Assembly (NCBI RefSeq): GCF_023221595.1
Contig: NZ_CP096563.1
Coordinates: 3,367,501 to 3,431,500, forward strand
Length of the DNA stretch: 64,000 bases
Direction of reading: 5' to 3'
Origin: Rhodococcus qingshengii JCM 15477
GTDB lineage: Bacteria > Actinomycetota > Actinomycetes > Mycobacteriales > Mycobacteriaceae
Under the pieces are notes generated by a model. That model saw only the letters and a list, made by a program, of their open reading frames with translations, was not told where the DNA came from and ran no database searches. The translations under genes were made by a program, and so were the position numbers. Below, piece by piece: positions 37,827-47,149 of the stretch. Each line of letters begins with the position of its first letter. Positions within the stretch are counted from its first letter, which is position 1.

Positions 37827-37909
37827 GCATCACGGAGTAGGTTCGTGCGTGACACCACGAATGGTGGTGTCACTCCAATTTGTGTCGACGACTGAAGGAA
37901 TGACCCCTC

Positions 37910-38371
37910 GTGCTTGGCCTGCCCGCAAGTTCCGCCGCACCCATCCGCAAGATCGCTCGCGTGGTGATCGGCGTCGGGATGCTTGCGGCGGTGACAGCCG
38001 GTTGCTCAGAGGATGATTCGAGTTCGACGGCTGCTGCCGGCAGCGACGACATCGCTGCTGTTGCTGCCGCACCGACAGAAAAACCGGTAGACGAGGCAGA
38101 TCGGCTGCGGGCGGCGCTTGCGTCTACCGGGGTCACGCCCGCCTTTTCCGACGACATGTTGCAGGCGCTCGGTGACGGCGTCTGCCAGCAGCTCGCGGCC
38201 GGAACGGATCGAGCGATGATCATCGCGAATCTGCGGGCGGTATCGCTGAACGGAGCAAGCGAACCAATGGTCACCTCCGGAAACGGCTCGGCCGCATCGA
38301 CAACACCCCCCAGCGCCGATCAGCTGGCTGAAGTGTTCGTCGATGCGGCCGAGGCCGACTACTGCCGGTAG
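37910..38371 (+). CDS. DUF732 lipoprotein
   Basis: A 153-residue secreted lipoprotein. A basic n-region and hydrophobic core (residues 13-30) end in the lipobox VTAGC (Cys 32), followed by a Ser/Ala-rich linker and a DUF732 domain from about residue 60: FSDDMLQALGDGVCQQLAAG and a C-terminal FVDAAEADYC, whose two cysteines should pair. Function unknown; the family is common in mycobacteria. GTG start with AAGGA upstream. It is convergent with the stress-protein gene, 1 bp apart. Confidence 0.85.
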   Translation: MLGLPASSAAPIRKIARVVIGVGMLAAVTAGCSEDDSSSTAAAGSDDIAAVAAAPTEKPVDEADRLRAALASTGVTPAFSDDMLQALGDGVCQQLAAGTDRAMIIANLRAVSLNGASEPMVTSGNGSAASTTPPSADQLAEVFVDAAEADYCR

Positions 38372-38372
38372 T

Positions 38373-38825
38373 TCAGCGAACGGTGTGCACGATCAGGACA
38401 TCGGACGTCGCCTTGCGAGCGGCATCGGAAGGCACCGATCCGAGTAGACGCCCGGTCAACGTGTTCAATCCGCGATTTCCGACGACCAGCAAGTCGCCCT
38501 TCACCTCGTCGAGCAAAGCGAGAAGCGATTCGACGGGAGCGCCGACGACGGCGCGCTCGACAACATCCTTTGCCCCCTGGGCATGTGCGCGCTCACGAGC
38601 GGTGCGAAGGATCTCGTAGGTCGGAGCGGAACCGGTGACCTGGTAGGCCTCGTTACCCAACGCATCAGCGGCAGCGCTCACGTCCTTGGGATCAGCCGGG
38701 TAGTACGCACACGCGATGACGAGCTGAGCGTCCGAGCCACTGGCAATGGCGGCAGCTCTGTCGACTGCCTTCAGTGACGACTCGGAGCCATCGGTTCCTA
38801 CGACAACGGTCCGGTAGGCACTCAT
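38373..38825 (-). CDS. Universal stress protein (UspA family)
   Basis: A 150-residue single-domain stress protein. ATP/cAMP-binding residues are visible: VVGTDGSESS near residues 8-17 and the G-2x-G-9x-G-S motif in GNRGLNTLTGRLLGS near 115-129. The M. tuberculosis counterpart in this neighbourhood, Rv1636, binds cAMP (from memory). The ATG at 38825 is followed upstream by a leader containing a 10-bp hairpin. Confidence 0.92.
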   Translation of the reverse strand: MSAYRTVVVGTDGSESSLKAVDRAAAIASGSDAQLVIACAYYPADPKDVSAAADALGNEAYQVTGSAPTYEILRTARERAHAQGAKDVVERAVVGAPVESLLALLDEVKGDLLVVGNRGLNTLTGRLLGSVPSDAARKATSDVLIVHTVR

Positions 38826-38867
38826 TCATTCCTCCATGGTTACGGGACGGACGGTACGGCCGGCACC

Positions 38868-38890
38868 GGGCGCAACGCTGTTGCGCCCGC
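38868..38890 (-). terminator. Hairpin between the SCO6745-like gene and usp
   Basis: Arms CGGGCGCAAC (38868-38877) and GTTGCGCCCG (38881-38890) with a 3-nt loop. It is 43 bp upstream of the usp start and 124 bp past the upstream gene's stop, so it may end that transcript or act in the usp leader. Confidence 0.5.
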
Positions 38891-39013
38891 TCGACAACCG
38901 CTGCGCTGACATTAGCGGGATTGTGCCGCGGATAGTGTTATTTGCAGTACACGCCACAAGCCCACAGTGAATGTGATTCTTCGTCACAGACACATTTGTT
39001 CGGTGGTGACCAC

Positions 39014-39889
39014 TCAGCGAAGTTTGCCAAAGCGGGGCCCGAACAGCGCCGCCGGAAATACTTCCTGCTCGACCAGGGCGGTACGCCACGGCGTCGCCAA
39101 TTCCAGCAACCGCTTGGCACCCTCCTCACCCAGCGCATCCCACGGAGCCAAAGCGAGGTCGTCCGTCAGGTCTTCGACGACGTCACGCAAGTCCTGCCCG
39201 TCCTCGGTCAGCGCACCGGACGAACGATCCAGCAGTTCGCGGTCCTTCAAACTCTCGACGGCCTCGTCCCACTGTTCCTGCGACCATCCGCGACGAGTCT
39301 GCGCGAATTTGCGCTGAAACCCGATTCCCGTCGCGGTGTGCGTGATCAACGCGTCCAGGCCGTTCAATCCCGCGGTCTGAAGGGCCGCAATGTGGCCGTC
39401 ACCGCGATACTCACGCAGCAGTGTCAGCGCGTGCCAGAAACGCAGGTGCGGCTCGGCCGGCCAGTCGAGCGACGCCCAACCCGCGTACAGAGGGCGGCCG
39501 TCCACTCCAGGAATGTTCTGGGCAGCGATCGACACGAGTTCGGCGGCCTCGGCCATGTCCGCCGATCCTGTCACGTCTGCACCGAACAGGCGGACGTACG
39601 CCGCGTCGATTGCCCGATACCGCGCGGCGACAACCTCTGTGGGCCTTGCCAATTCCCAGGCACGTGGGATGACACTGGCGATCAATTCAGGATTGAAGTT
39701 GAAGAAGGTGGCCGTGACGACAGTCGCGGGTGGAGCGCCGAGCGGAGCTGATCGCCCGGCAAAGTACACCATTCGGCCAGGCTCCAACCCGACGCCGACA
39801 AGTTCCTTCTCCGTCTCCGGGACGAAGTACGCCAAGGAATGGAGAAGTTCGAGAGTCCGCGCGGTCTTGCCTGCAGTCTGTGCATCCAT
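39014..39889 (-). CDS. SCO6745-like conserved protein (helical, winged-helix-like C-terminus)
   Basis: A 291-residue cytoplasmic protein similar to the actinobacterial SCO6745 family of unknown function. Visible blocks are LELLHSLAYFVPE, RMVYFAGRSAPLG, the conserved LRFWHALTLLREYRGDGHIAAL near residues 170-191 and a winged-helix-like C-terminal part RRGWSQEQWDEAVESLKDRELLD. The ATG at 39889 (MDAQTAGKTA) is chosen over one 9 codons earlier. It may bind DNA or a ligand; no function should be assumed. Confidence 0.8.
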   Translation of the reverse strand: MDAQTAGKTARTLELLHSLAYFVPETEKELVGVGLEPGRMVYFAGRSAPLGAPPATVVTATFFNFNPELIASVIPRAWELARPTEVVAARYRAIDAAYVRLFGADVTGSADMAEAAELVSIAAQNIPGVDGRPLYAGWASLDWPAEPHLRFWHALTLLREYRGDGHIAALQTAGLNGLDALITHTATGIGFQRKFAQTRRGWSQEQWDEAVESLKDRELLDRSSGALTEDGQDLRDVVEDLTDDLALAPWDALGEEGAKRLLELATPWRTALVEQEVFPAALFGPRFGKLR

Positions 39890-39934
39890 ACCTGAAACCG
39901 TAGCGGTCGAAAGCACGAACGCACGCGAGGCGAC

Positions 39935-42097
39935 CTACTTGAGACCCGCGGCGTCCATTCCTCGAAGCTCCTTCTTCAAATCCGAGATTTCGTCTCGCAA
40001 TCGCCCAGCCAACTCGAACTGAAGGTCACGTGCAGCGTTCATCATCTGATCGGTGAGTTCCTTGACCAGATCTGCCAATTCGGCCCGAGGCATCGATTTG
40101 GTGTCGCGCCCCTCGTACACACCCGCACTGACCGCACGACCGGCCTCACCCTGCGCACGCCGACCACGCGTCGCATTGCGACCCGAACCACCGACGTCCA
40201 CGGACGCCGCAGTGTCCTCTGCCTCCTCGTACACCTGATCGAGAATGTCCGCGATCTTCTTGCGTAGAGGTTGTGGGTCGACGCCCATCTTCTCGTTGTA
40301 GGCGACCTGCTTCTCGCGTCGTCGCTCGGTTTCCTCGATGGCCTGCGCCATGGAAGCGGTGATCTTGTCCGCATACATGTGCACTTGACCGGATACATTT
40401 CGAGCCGCTCGGCCGATCGTCTGAATGAGGCTGGTGGAGCTACGTAGGAAACCTTCTTTGTCGGCATCGAGAATCGCGACCAGCGACACCTCGGGAAGGT
40501 CGAGTCCCTCACGCAGGAGGTTGATGCCGACCAGCACGTCGTACTCCCCCAGGCGGAGCTGACGGAGCAACTCGACTCGCCGGAGCGTATCGATATCCGA
40601 GTGCAGGTAGCGGACGCGAATACCGAGTTCGAGCAGGTAATCGGTCAGATCTTCCGACATCTTCTTGGTCAACGTCGTGACCAGCACACGCTCGTCACGT
40701 TCCGCTCGCTCGCGGATTTCGTGAACGAGATCGTCGATCTGTCCCTTGGTGGGTTTGACGATGACCTCGGGATCGATCAATCCGGTCGGGCGGATCACCT
40801 GCTCGACGAACTCACCGCCGGACTGACCCAACTCGTACTTACCTGGTGTCGCCGACAAGTAGACGGTCTGACCGATCCGCTGACTGAATTCTTCCCAAGT
40901 CAGAGGGCGGTTATCTGTTGCCGACGGTAGCCGGAATCCGAACTCGACCAGGTTTCGCTTGCGCGACATATCGCCCTCGTACATGGCGCCGATCTGAGGA
41001 ACCGTCACGTGCGACTCGTCGATGACCAGAAGGAAATCTTCCGGGAAGTAGTCGATCAAGGTTGCGGGGGCAGTTCCAGGGCCACGGCCGTCGATGTGGC
41101 GCGAGTAGTTCTCGATGCCGGAGCAGAATCCGACCTGTTTGATCATCTCGAGGTCGTACTGCGTACGCATGCGCAGACGCTGAGCCTCGAGGAGCTTGCC
41201 CTTGCCTTCGAGCTCGGCGAGTCGCTCTTCGAGTTCCGCCTCGATGTCCTTGGCGGCACGCTCCATGCGTTCAGGGCCGGCGACGTAGTGCGTCGCCGGG
41301 AAGATACGAACCGTGTCGACCTGGCGAACGATGTCACCGGTCAGTGGATGGAGGTAGTACAGTGCCTCGATCTCGTCACCGAAGAATTCGATGCGGACCG
41401 CCAGCTCTTCGTACGACGGAATGATCTCGACCGTGTCGCCGCGTACGCGGAACGAACCTCGCGTGAACGCCATGTCGTTGCGGTTGTACTGAACGTCGAC
41501 GAGCAGACGCAGGAACGCATCCCGCGGTACCTCCACACCGACGTCCAGCTGAATCGAGCGATCGAGGTACGACTGCGGTGTACCGAGGCCGTAGATGCAC
41601 GACACCGAGGCCACCACGACCACGTCCCGTCGTGACAGAAGGCTGGACGTCGCCGAGTGGCGCAGCCGCTCGACATCGTCGTTGACGGACGAATCCTTCT
41701 CGATGTAGGTGTCCGTCTGGGCGATGTACGCCTCGGGTTGGTAGTAGTCGTAGTACGAGACGAAGTACTCGACCGCGTTGTTGGGTAGCATTTCCCGAAG
41801 CTCGTTCGCGAGCTGAGCCGCCAAAGTCTTGTTCGGAGCCATCACCAGAGCTGGGCGCTGCAGCTTCTCGATCAACCACGCAGTCGTGGCCGACTTACCG
41901 GTACCGGTCGCACCGAGGAGGACTACGTCCTTCTCCCCCTCGTTGATCCGTTTCTCCAGCTCGGCGATAGCTGCCGGCTGATCGCCTGCCGGTTCGTACG
42001 GGCTGACGACCTCGAAGCGCGCGTCTGAGCGCTCGATGTCACCAACCGGCCGAAACTCGGAATGCGCGACCACGGGATGTTCGGAAGCAAACGCCAT
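39935..42097 (-). CDS. uvrB: Excinuclease ABC subunit B
   Basis: DNA-loading helicase-like subunit of excision repair, 720 residues. Walker [10 protein letters not shown] near residue 62, the beta-hairpin Tyr-rich [14 protein letters not shown] near 109-122, helicase motif VIDESH near 355, QTIGRAARN near 560 and the C-terminal UvrC-interacting UVR motif near 675-710. Starts at ATG. It partners with uvrA 7 kb upstream in this window. Confidence 0.97.
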   Translation of the reverse strand: MAFASEHPVVAHSEFRPVGDIERSDARFEVVSPYEPAGDQPAAIAELEKRINEGEKDVVLLGATGTGKSATTAWLIEKLQRPALVMAPNKTLAAQLANELREMLPNNAVEYFVSYYDYYQPEAYIAQTDTYIEKDSSVNDDVERLRHSATSSLLSRRDVVVVASVSCIYGLGTPQSYLDRSIQLDVGVEVPRDAFLRLLVDVQYNRNDMAFTRGSFRVRGDTVEIIPSYEELAVRIEFFGDEIEALYYLHPLTGDIVRQVDTVRIFPATHYVAGPERMERAAKDIEAELEERLAELEGKGKLLEAQRLRMRTQYDLEMIKQVGFCSGIENYSRHIDGRGPGTAPATLIDYFPEDFLLVIDESHVTVPQIGAMYEGDMSRKRNLVEFGFRLPSATDNRPLTWEEFSQRIGQTVYLSATPGKYELGQSGGEFVEQVIRPTGLIDPEVIVKPTKGQIDDLVHEIRERAERDERVLVTTLTKKMSEDLTDYLLELGIRVRYLHSDIDTLRRVELLRQLRLGEYDVLVGINLLREGLDLPEVSLVAILDADKEGFLRSSTSLIQTIGRAARNVSGQVHMYADKITASMAQAIEETERRREKQVAYNEKMGVDPQPLRKKIADILDQVYEEAEDTAASVDVGGSGRNATRGRRAQGEAGRAVSAGVYEGRDTKSMPRAELADLVKELTDQMMNAARDLQFELAGRLRDEISDLKKELRGMDAAGLK

Positions 42098-42183
42098 GAA
42101 ACCAGGGTAAGCGCACCTACCGACACAATGCCCGCTCGTCCGCGTTCAGCCGAAAATGCAGTTCGGCGGTAGGTTCTTCGACC

Positions 42184-42702
42184 ATGAGCGAGGAACGTCC
42201 CCACATTCACCGGCCGAAGGTCGAAACCTTCGACATCGCAGCTCGCACCAACGTCGATCCCAAGGGCTTCGTTCGCCCGGTCGAGCACTACCGCGAAGAA
42301 CCGTGGGGGTTGTACATGGCGCGTCACGCCGACCATCCCCGGTTTCACTACCTGGAGTCCTGGATCATTCCCGAACTCGGAATTCGGGCGTCGATCCTGC
42401 ACTTCACCCCGGAACACATCCGAGACTGGGATTTCTATGTCGACATCGGCGACTTCATCCGCGGCGACCAGGTCTGGACGTCCGAGGACCACTACCTCGA
42501 CCTGATCGTGCAGACCGGACGCAGCGTCGAATTGCTCGACGTCGACGAATTGCTCGAGGCGAACACCGCCGGGATTCTCGACCCGAAGACGTCAGAGCGT
42601 GCGATGCTGAACGCGGCCCGCGCTATCGAGGGCATCGCCGCCCACGGTCACGATCTCGACGCCTGGCTCACCTCGGTGGGCATGCCGGTCACGTGGCGCT
42701 GA
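42184..42702 (+). CDS. DUF402 domain protein
   Basis: A 172-residue protein with the DUF402 beta-barrel: VDPKGFVRPVEHYR, WGLYMAR near residues 42-48, FYVDIGDFIR near 87-96 and YLDLIVQTGRSVELLDVDELLEA near 104-126. DUF402 proteins are nucleoside-phosphate phosphatases in some bacteria; this member's substrate is unproven. It diverges from uvrB and is convergent with coaE with a 4-bp gap. Confidence 0.85.
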   Translation: MSEERPHIHRPKVETFDIAARTNVDPKGFVRPVEHYREEPWGLYMARHADHPRFHYLESWIIPELGIRASILHFTPEHIRDWDFYVDIGDFIRGDQVWTSEDHYLDLIVQTGRSVELLDVDELLEANTAGILDPKTSERAMLNAARAIEGIAAHGHDLDAWLTSVGMPVTWR

Positions 42703-42706
42703 GTGG

Positions 42707-43921
42707 TTAGAGGGACCAGCCTGATTTCTCGGCCCACTCCCATGCCCGGTGGAAAGCGGCGTCGAACCACGGCGTCTTGACTCCCAGGTAGGCATCGATC
42801 GCAGCGGCGTAGTCGTCGATGCCGGCGGCACTCTCGGCTGCCTTGACCTTGAGTTCGGCATATTCGGCACGCGCCGCTGCGTCGGCGCGAAGCCAGTCAC
42901 GGAAGAGGATCGCGAACTGCTGACCCGGCCAACCATCCACCCGAATGTGGATGTTCGCGCGGCGCCCTGGATCGGCGCTTCCGTGAATTCGCTTCGCCCA
43001 CACCGCCGGATCGGTCTCGCCACCGAGGTACGACGGTTTCGGGTCGTCGGCGACGATGTGCTCGATCCGGGGGAACCCGGCAGCGGCCAGATCTTCCGCG
43101 AGGTCGTCGGCAACGCCGAGGTGCTCGACAGTGATCTGAATGTCGATCACGTCCTTGGCATCGAGACCAGGCACTGCGGTCGATCCGATGTGATCGATAC
43201 GGCGCGCACGGTCACCGGACGCCAACGACAACCGGCCGATGATTCGTTCGGCCTGCGCCGGCCACGACGGGTCGGCTGGAGTCAGCTCGGGCAGTGCGCG
43301 CACTACCGTGCCCTCGCGGAGGTTCTTCTCGAAGGGAACAAGTCGATTCGCCCACAAGTCGCGGACCACGTCGTCGAGTGAACCCGGCTCTCCGCTGTTG
43401 TCGAGCCACACGTCGGCAACAGCACGACGCTGATCGTCATTTGCCTGCGCTGCGATGCGCGCACGAGCGTCGGATTCAGGCATGCCGCGCGAGCCCACCA
43501 AGCGCCGAACTCGTTCCTCCTCGTCGACGTAAACGATGACGACCAGATTGAATGCCGGCGCCATCGAACCCTCGACCAACAGCGGAATATCTTGAACGAG
43601 CACTGCATCCGACGGCGCAGACGAAATCTGCTCCATCGTCCGCGCACCGATCAGTGGGTGGAGGATGCCGTTGAGAGTTCCGCGTGACGTGTCGTCGGCA
43701 AACGCCAACGACGCCAGCGCGGGTCGGTTGAGGCTGCCGTCCTCGGACAGAATCCCGTCGCCGAATGCATCGACCAGAGCGGCAAGTCCCGGAGTACCGG
43801 GCTCGACCACTTCTCGGGCGATCAGGTCGGCGTCGACGATGACGGCTCCCAGTTCGCTGAGGATTTTCGACACTGTCGACTTACCGGCTCCGATGCCTCC
43901 AGTGAGGCCAACTCTCAACAC
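42707..43921 (-). CDS. coaE: Dephospho-CoA kinase fused to a GrpB/UPF0157 domain
   Basis: Last step of coenzyme A synthesis. Residues 1-200 are the kinase: P-loop GLTGGIGAGKST at 5-16, DADLIAREVV near 31 and LLVEG near 112. Residues 205-404 are a GrpB-type nucleotidyltransferase-like domain (DHIGSTAVPGLDAKDVIDIQ near 244-263 and a C-terminal AWEWAEKSGW). This fusion is the actinobacterial form also seen in mycobacteria. GTG at 43921 (then LRVGLTGG) is chosen; the long open extension upstream has no similarity. Confidence 0.95.
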   Translation of the reverse strand: MLRVGLTGGIGAGKSTVSKILSELGAVIVDADLIAREVVEPGTPGLAALVDAFGDGILSEDGSLNRPALASLAFADDTSRGTLNGILHPLIGARTMEQISSAPSDAVLVQDIPLLVEGSMAPAFNLVVIVYVDEEERVRRLVGSRGMPESDARARIAAQANDDQRRAVADVWLDNSGEPGSLDDVVRDLWANRLVPFEKNLREGTVVRALPELTPADPSWPAQAERIIGRLSLASGDRARRIDHIGSTAVPGLDAKDVIDIQITVEHLGVADDLAEDLAAAGFPRIEHIVADDPKPSYLGGETDPAVWAKRIHGSADPGRRANIHIRVDGWPGQQFAILFRDWLRADAAARAEYAELKVKAAESAAGIDDYAAAIDAYLGVKTPWFDAAFHRAWEWAEKSGWSL

Positions 43922-44080
43922 ACTCGACAGTCTCTCATCTCCGCGCCCGAGAGATTCAGACACGCCTACTGATCGAACACGCCGGGGCGTTCGAGGCTCA
44001 AATACCACAATTTCGGTGACCGTGCGGTTATGTTCTAGCGAACGCACCTGTACCTGCACCTTCTCGAGAAAGTGGACGCC

Positions 44081-44296
44081 ATGCGAGCAGATCGCGACCA
44101 TCACGGTCAGCACCGCCTCGGAATGCCGAACGGCGTGCACTGCATAGAGTTTCCCGAAGTTGCTTTTGCCCTGGCAGAGCACCGTCGTACGTGGTTCACG
44201 ATGCTCGTGAGCCAAGGCCGACACAGCTTCGCGTCGATGCGTAAGCGCACAGCCGAAGCGACCGCCACCTACTGGGTGCCTGCTCCCGCAAACTGA
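44081..44296 (+). CDS. Possible small protein of unknown function
   Basis: A 71-residue open frame (ATG 44081; a GTG at 44072 is in frame) in the 550 bp between coaE and rpsA that otherwise hold no gene. The product has an N-terminal His/Arg/Asp-rich segment and a more ordinary C-terminal half (EFPEVAFALAEHRRTWFTML). No family recognised and no strong ribosome site. The main support is a terminator with a T-run 24 bp after its stop. Treat as tentative. Confidence 0.42.
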   Translation: MRADRDHHGQHRLGMPNGVHCIEFPEVAFALAEHRRTWFTMLVSQGRHSFASMRKRTAEATATYWVPAPAN

Positions 44297-44319
44297 GTTC
44301 TCTTCACGAAGTACAAAAA

Positions 44320-44344
44320 GACCGGCAACCCTTCGGTGCCGGTC
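44320..44344. terminator. Intrinsic terminator with T-runs on both strands
   Basis: Arms GACCGGCA (44320-44327) and TGCCGGTC (44337-44344) are followed by ATTTTT on the plus strand; on the minus strand the arm is followed directly by five T. It ends transcription of the small plus-strand frame and may back up the rpsA terminator. Confidence 0.85.
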
Positions 44345-44402
44345 ATTTTTGTGTTCACTCACTGAATTGATTCTTCGCTCGCAAGTGACACCTGGCAGAG
44401 AA

Positions 44403-44440
44403 AAGAACCCCGCCCCTGCACGTGCAGGGGCGGGGTTCTT
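44403..44440 (-). terminator. rpsA terminator, 38-bp perfect palindrome
   Basis: A perfect inverted repeat without spacer: 19-nt half-sites meeting at 44421/44422, starting AAGAACCCCGCCCC on either strand, followed by TTCT. It is 35 bp downstream of the rpsA stop. The extreme GC stem and A/T borders make a strong intrinsic terminator. Confidence 0.88.
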
Positions 44441-44475
44441 CACAGATCTCGCCTGATCAGATCAAGCGGTAATCC

Positions 44476-45963
44476 TTATGCGTTGCCCGACAGCTTCTCG
44501 CGAAGTGCGGCGAGCTGTGCATCGCTGGCAAGCGATCCGCCAGCGGACTCGGCCGGAGCGGAGCCGGCAGCAGCCGGAGCCTCGGCGTCGTCTGCAGCAG
44601 CCGTCTCCGAGGAGTAGCCGGCAGCAGCGGTGGCAGCCTCAGCGGCCTCGTCTGCAGCGGTCTTCTCCATCTGAGCGGTGTGCATCTTGTGGCGACGCTC
44701 AGCCTCGGCGTAGCGGTTCTCCCACTCTTCACGCTGCTTGTCGAAGCCCTCGAGCCATTCGTTGGTCTCGGGATCGAAGCCCTCGGGGAAGATGTAGTTG
44801 CCCTGCTCGTCGTACGAGTCTGCCATGCCGTACTTGGACGGATCGAACTCGGCGTTGTAATCCTCGTTGGCCTGCTTCAGCGACAGCGAGATACGACGAC
44901 GCTCGAGGTCGATGTCGATGACCTTGACGAGTGCATCGTCGCCGACGCCGACAACCTGGTCCGGAACCTCGACGTGGCGCTCAGCGAGCTCCGAGATGTG
45001 AACGAGGCCTTCGATTCCCTCTTCGACGCGCACGAATGCACCGAACGGAACCAGCTTCGTGACCTTGCCGGGCACGATCTGGCCGATGGCGTGCGTGCGG
45101 GCGAACTGACGCCACGGATCTTCCTGCGTTGCCTTGAGCGACAGGGAGACGCGCTCGCGGTCCAGGTCGACGTCGAGAACCTCGACGGTGACCTCGGTGC
45201 CGACCTCGACAACCTCGGACGGGTGATCGATGTGCTTCCAAGACAGCTCGGAAACGTGAACCAGACCGTCTACGCCGCCCAGGTCCACGAATGCACCGAA
45301 GTTGACGATGGAGGACACGACGCCCTTGCGGACCTGGCCCTTCTGGAGCTGGTGCAGGAATTCGCTGCGAACCTCGGACTGAGTCTGCTCGAGCCATGCG
45401 CGGCGCGACAGGACCACGTTGTTGCGGTTCTTGTCGAGCTCGATGATCTTGGCCTCGATCTCCTTGCCGACGTACGGCTGGAGGTCGCGGACGCGACGCA
45501 TTTCGACGAGCGAAGCGGGGAGGAAGCCACGAAGACCGATGTCAAGGATGAGGCCGCCCTTGACGACCTCGATGACGGTGCCCTTGACGGCCTCGTCCTT
45601 CTCCTTGAGCTCCTCGATGGTGCCCCAGGCACGCTCGTACTGAGCGCGCTTCTTCGACAGGATCAGTCGACCTTCTTTGTCCTCCTTGGTGAGGACGAGA
45701 GCCTCGACCGCATCTCCCACGGAGACGACCTCATTGGGGTCGACGTCGTGCTTGATGGAGAGCTCACGAGAAGGGATGACGCCTTCGGTCTTGTAACCGA
45801 TGTCGAGCAGAACCTCGTCGCGGTCGACCTTGACGATGGTTCCTTCGACGATGTCGCCATCGTTGAAGTACTTGATCGTGGCATCGATGGCGGCGAGGAA
45901 GTCCTCGGCGGAGCCAATGTCGTTAATGGCAACCTGCGGCGAGGTGACGGTTGTGGAGGGCAT
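44476..45963 (-). CDS. rpsA: 30S ribosomal protein S1
   Basis: mRNA-binding ribosomal protein, 495 residues with four S1 OB-fold repeats at about residues 35-105, 122-188, 208-278 and 294-364 (for example GIVNFGAF-like SSIVNFGAFVDLGGVDGLVH), then a flexible acidic/Ala-rich C-terminus ending in AALREKLSGNA. Four repeats rather than six is normal for actinobacteria. The ATG at 45963 (MPSTTVTSPQV) is the family start; the open frame continues 25 codons further. Upstream leader has direct GAAGTAC repeats. Confidence 0.97.
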   Translation of the reverse strand: MPSTTVTSPQVAINDIGSAEDFLAAIDATIKYFNDGDIVEGTIVKVDRDEVLLDIGYKTEGVIPSRELSIKHDVDPNEVVSVGDAVEALVLTKEDKEGRLILSKKRAQYERAWGTIEELKEKDEAVKGTVIEVVKGGLILDIGLRGFLPASLVEMRRVRDLQPYVGKEIEAKIIELDKNRNNVVLSRRAWLEQTQSEVRSEFLHQLQKGQVRKGVVSSIVNFGAFVDLGGVDGLVHVSELSWKHIDHPSEVVEVGTEVTVEVLDVDLDRERVSLSLKATQEDPWRQFARTHAIGQIVPGKVTKLVPFGAFVRVEEGIEGLVHISELAERHVEVPDQVVGVGDDALVKVIDIDLERRRISLSLKQANEDYNAEFDPSKYGMADSYDEQGNYIFPEGFDPETNEWLEGFDKQREEWENRYAEAERRHKMHTAQMEKTAADEAAEAATAAAGYSSETAAADDAEAPAAAGSAPAESAGGSLASDAQLAALREKLSGNA

Positions 45964-46300
45964 ATGTTGAATTGCTCCGGACGAGTTGTGGTCGGTTGAT
46001 GGATTTTGTCGGACGAGATGCGCGACTGTGGCGTACAAATGTTGGAAGTACTTTGTGAAGTACTAGATCGAAGTACCCAGCTGCATCAATAACGAACAAC
46101 CGAATACCGGATCACATTCCACACCGCGGAAGCGCACCGCGAGCTCCCTCGGTCCGACTGATTCCGAGACCTTGGTAAAGATCTCATATAGACAATCGGT
46201 CGGATGACAGACACTCGCGTGAGTAAGACTACGCGTCGGCTATCTTGCCGGGCAAACCCGGGTACCCTGCGCCCGCATCACCCGTTCTACTGTGTTGTTC
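45964..46300. other. Intergenic region: rpsA leader and methyltransferase promoter
   Basis: About 340 bp with no credible gene between divergent rpsA and the methyltransferase. It is A/T-richer than its surroundings, as expected for a ribosomal-protein promoter and leader. GAAGTAC occurs at 46045, 46057 and 46070 (spacing 12 and 13 bp), the first two as parts of the palindrome AAGTACTT or a near copy. No promoter hexamers are asserted. Confidence 0.5.
46045..46076. repeat. Three GAAGTAC direct repeats upstream of rpsA
   Basis: Identical 7-mers at 46045-46051, 46057-46063 and 46070-46076, about one helical turn plus apart, 82-113 bp before the rpsA start. They may be a protein-binding array or RNA elements in the leader. 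Confidence 0.5.
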
Positions 46301-47146
46301 ATGTCTGACGAGCGCCATGCCGCTGCCAATTCCATTCTCGGTACCAGCGGCGTCGGCCGAGTCCGTGTCGATTCGAGTTCCAGCGACCGCGCCAGCCGTG
46401 CGTGGTGGGACGCCGACGCCGACGATTACCACCGAACCCACGGCGAGTTTCTGGGCGTGAACAGCGCGGAAGGTGAATTCGTCTGGTGCCCCGAAGGGCT
46501 GCACGAGGGCGATCACCACTTGCTCGGCGACATAGTCGACAAAGACATATTGGAAGTCGGTTGCGGCTCGGCGCCGTGTGCCCGATGGCTCGCCGGACAT
46601 GGTGCTCGGGCCGTCGGTCTCGACATCTCGATGGGGATGCTCGCCCGCGGGCAGGACGCGATGAATGCCGGCGGACCGGCAGTCCCGTTGATTCAGGCAA
46701 GTGCGGAACTCCTGCCGTTTGCCGGCGGGAGTTTCGACATCGTTTGTTCCGCGTTCGGCGCCGTCCCGTTCGTTGCCGATTCGCAGCGAGTGATGAACGA
46801 AGTCGCCCGGGTTCTGCGTCCCGGCGGATCGTGGGTCTTTGCCGTCAACCATCCGATTCGATGGATCTTCCCCGACGATCCCGGGCCGAAGGGCTTGACC
46901 GCGACCCTCCCCTACTTCGACCGCACCCCGTATGTCGAGGTCGATGACAACGGAGTCCCCACCTACGTCGAGCATCACCGCACCATCGGCGACCGGGTTC
47001 GTGAGATCGTCGCCGCCGGACTTCAGGTGCGCGACATCATCGAGCCCGAATGGCCGGAGTGGTTGGACCGCGAATGGGGACAGTGGAGTCCCCTGCGCGG
47101 CCAACTCTTTCCGGGCACTGCAATTTTCAGCGCCGTCAAACCCTGA
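46301..47146 (+). CDS. Class I SAM-dependent methyltransferase
   Basis: A 281-residue methyltransferase of the Methyltransf_11 type. Motif I LEVGCGSAPCARWLAGHGARA near residues 84-104 binds S-adenosylmethionine, GLDIS near 107 is motif post-I, FDIVCSAFGAVPFV near 144 motif II and VLRPGGSWVFAVNHP near 169 motif III. Substrate unknown. ATG at 46301 preferred over a GTG three codons earlier. Divergent from rpsA, convergent with the ABC importer genes (3-bp gap). Confidence 0.88.
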   Translation: MSDERHAAANSILGTSGVGRVRVDSSSSDRASRAWWDADADDYHRTHGEFLGVNSAEGEFVWCPEGLHEGDHHLLGDIVDKDILEVGCGSAPCARWLAGHGARAVGLDISMGMLARGQDAMNAGGPAVPLIQASAELLPFAGGSFDIVCSAFGAVPFVADSQRVMNEVARVLRPGGSWVFAVNHPIRWIFPDDPGPKGLTATLPYFDRTPYVEVDDNGVPTYVEHHRTIGDRVREIVAAGLQVRDIIEPEWPEWLDREWGQWSPLRGQLFPGTAIFSAVKP

Positions 47147-47149
47147 CGG

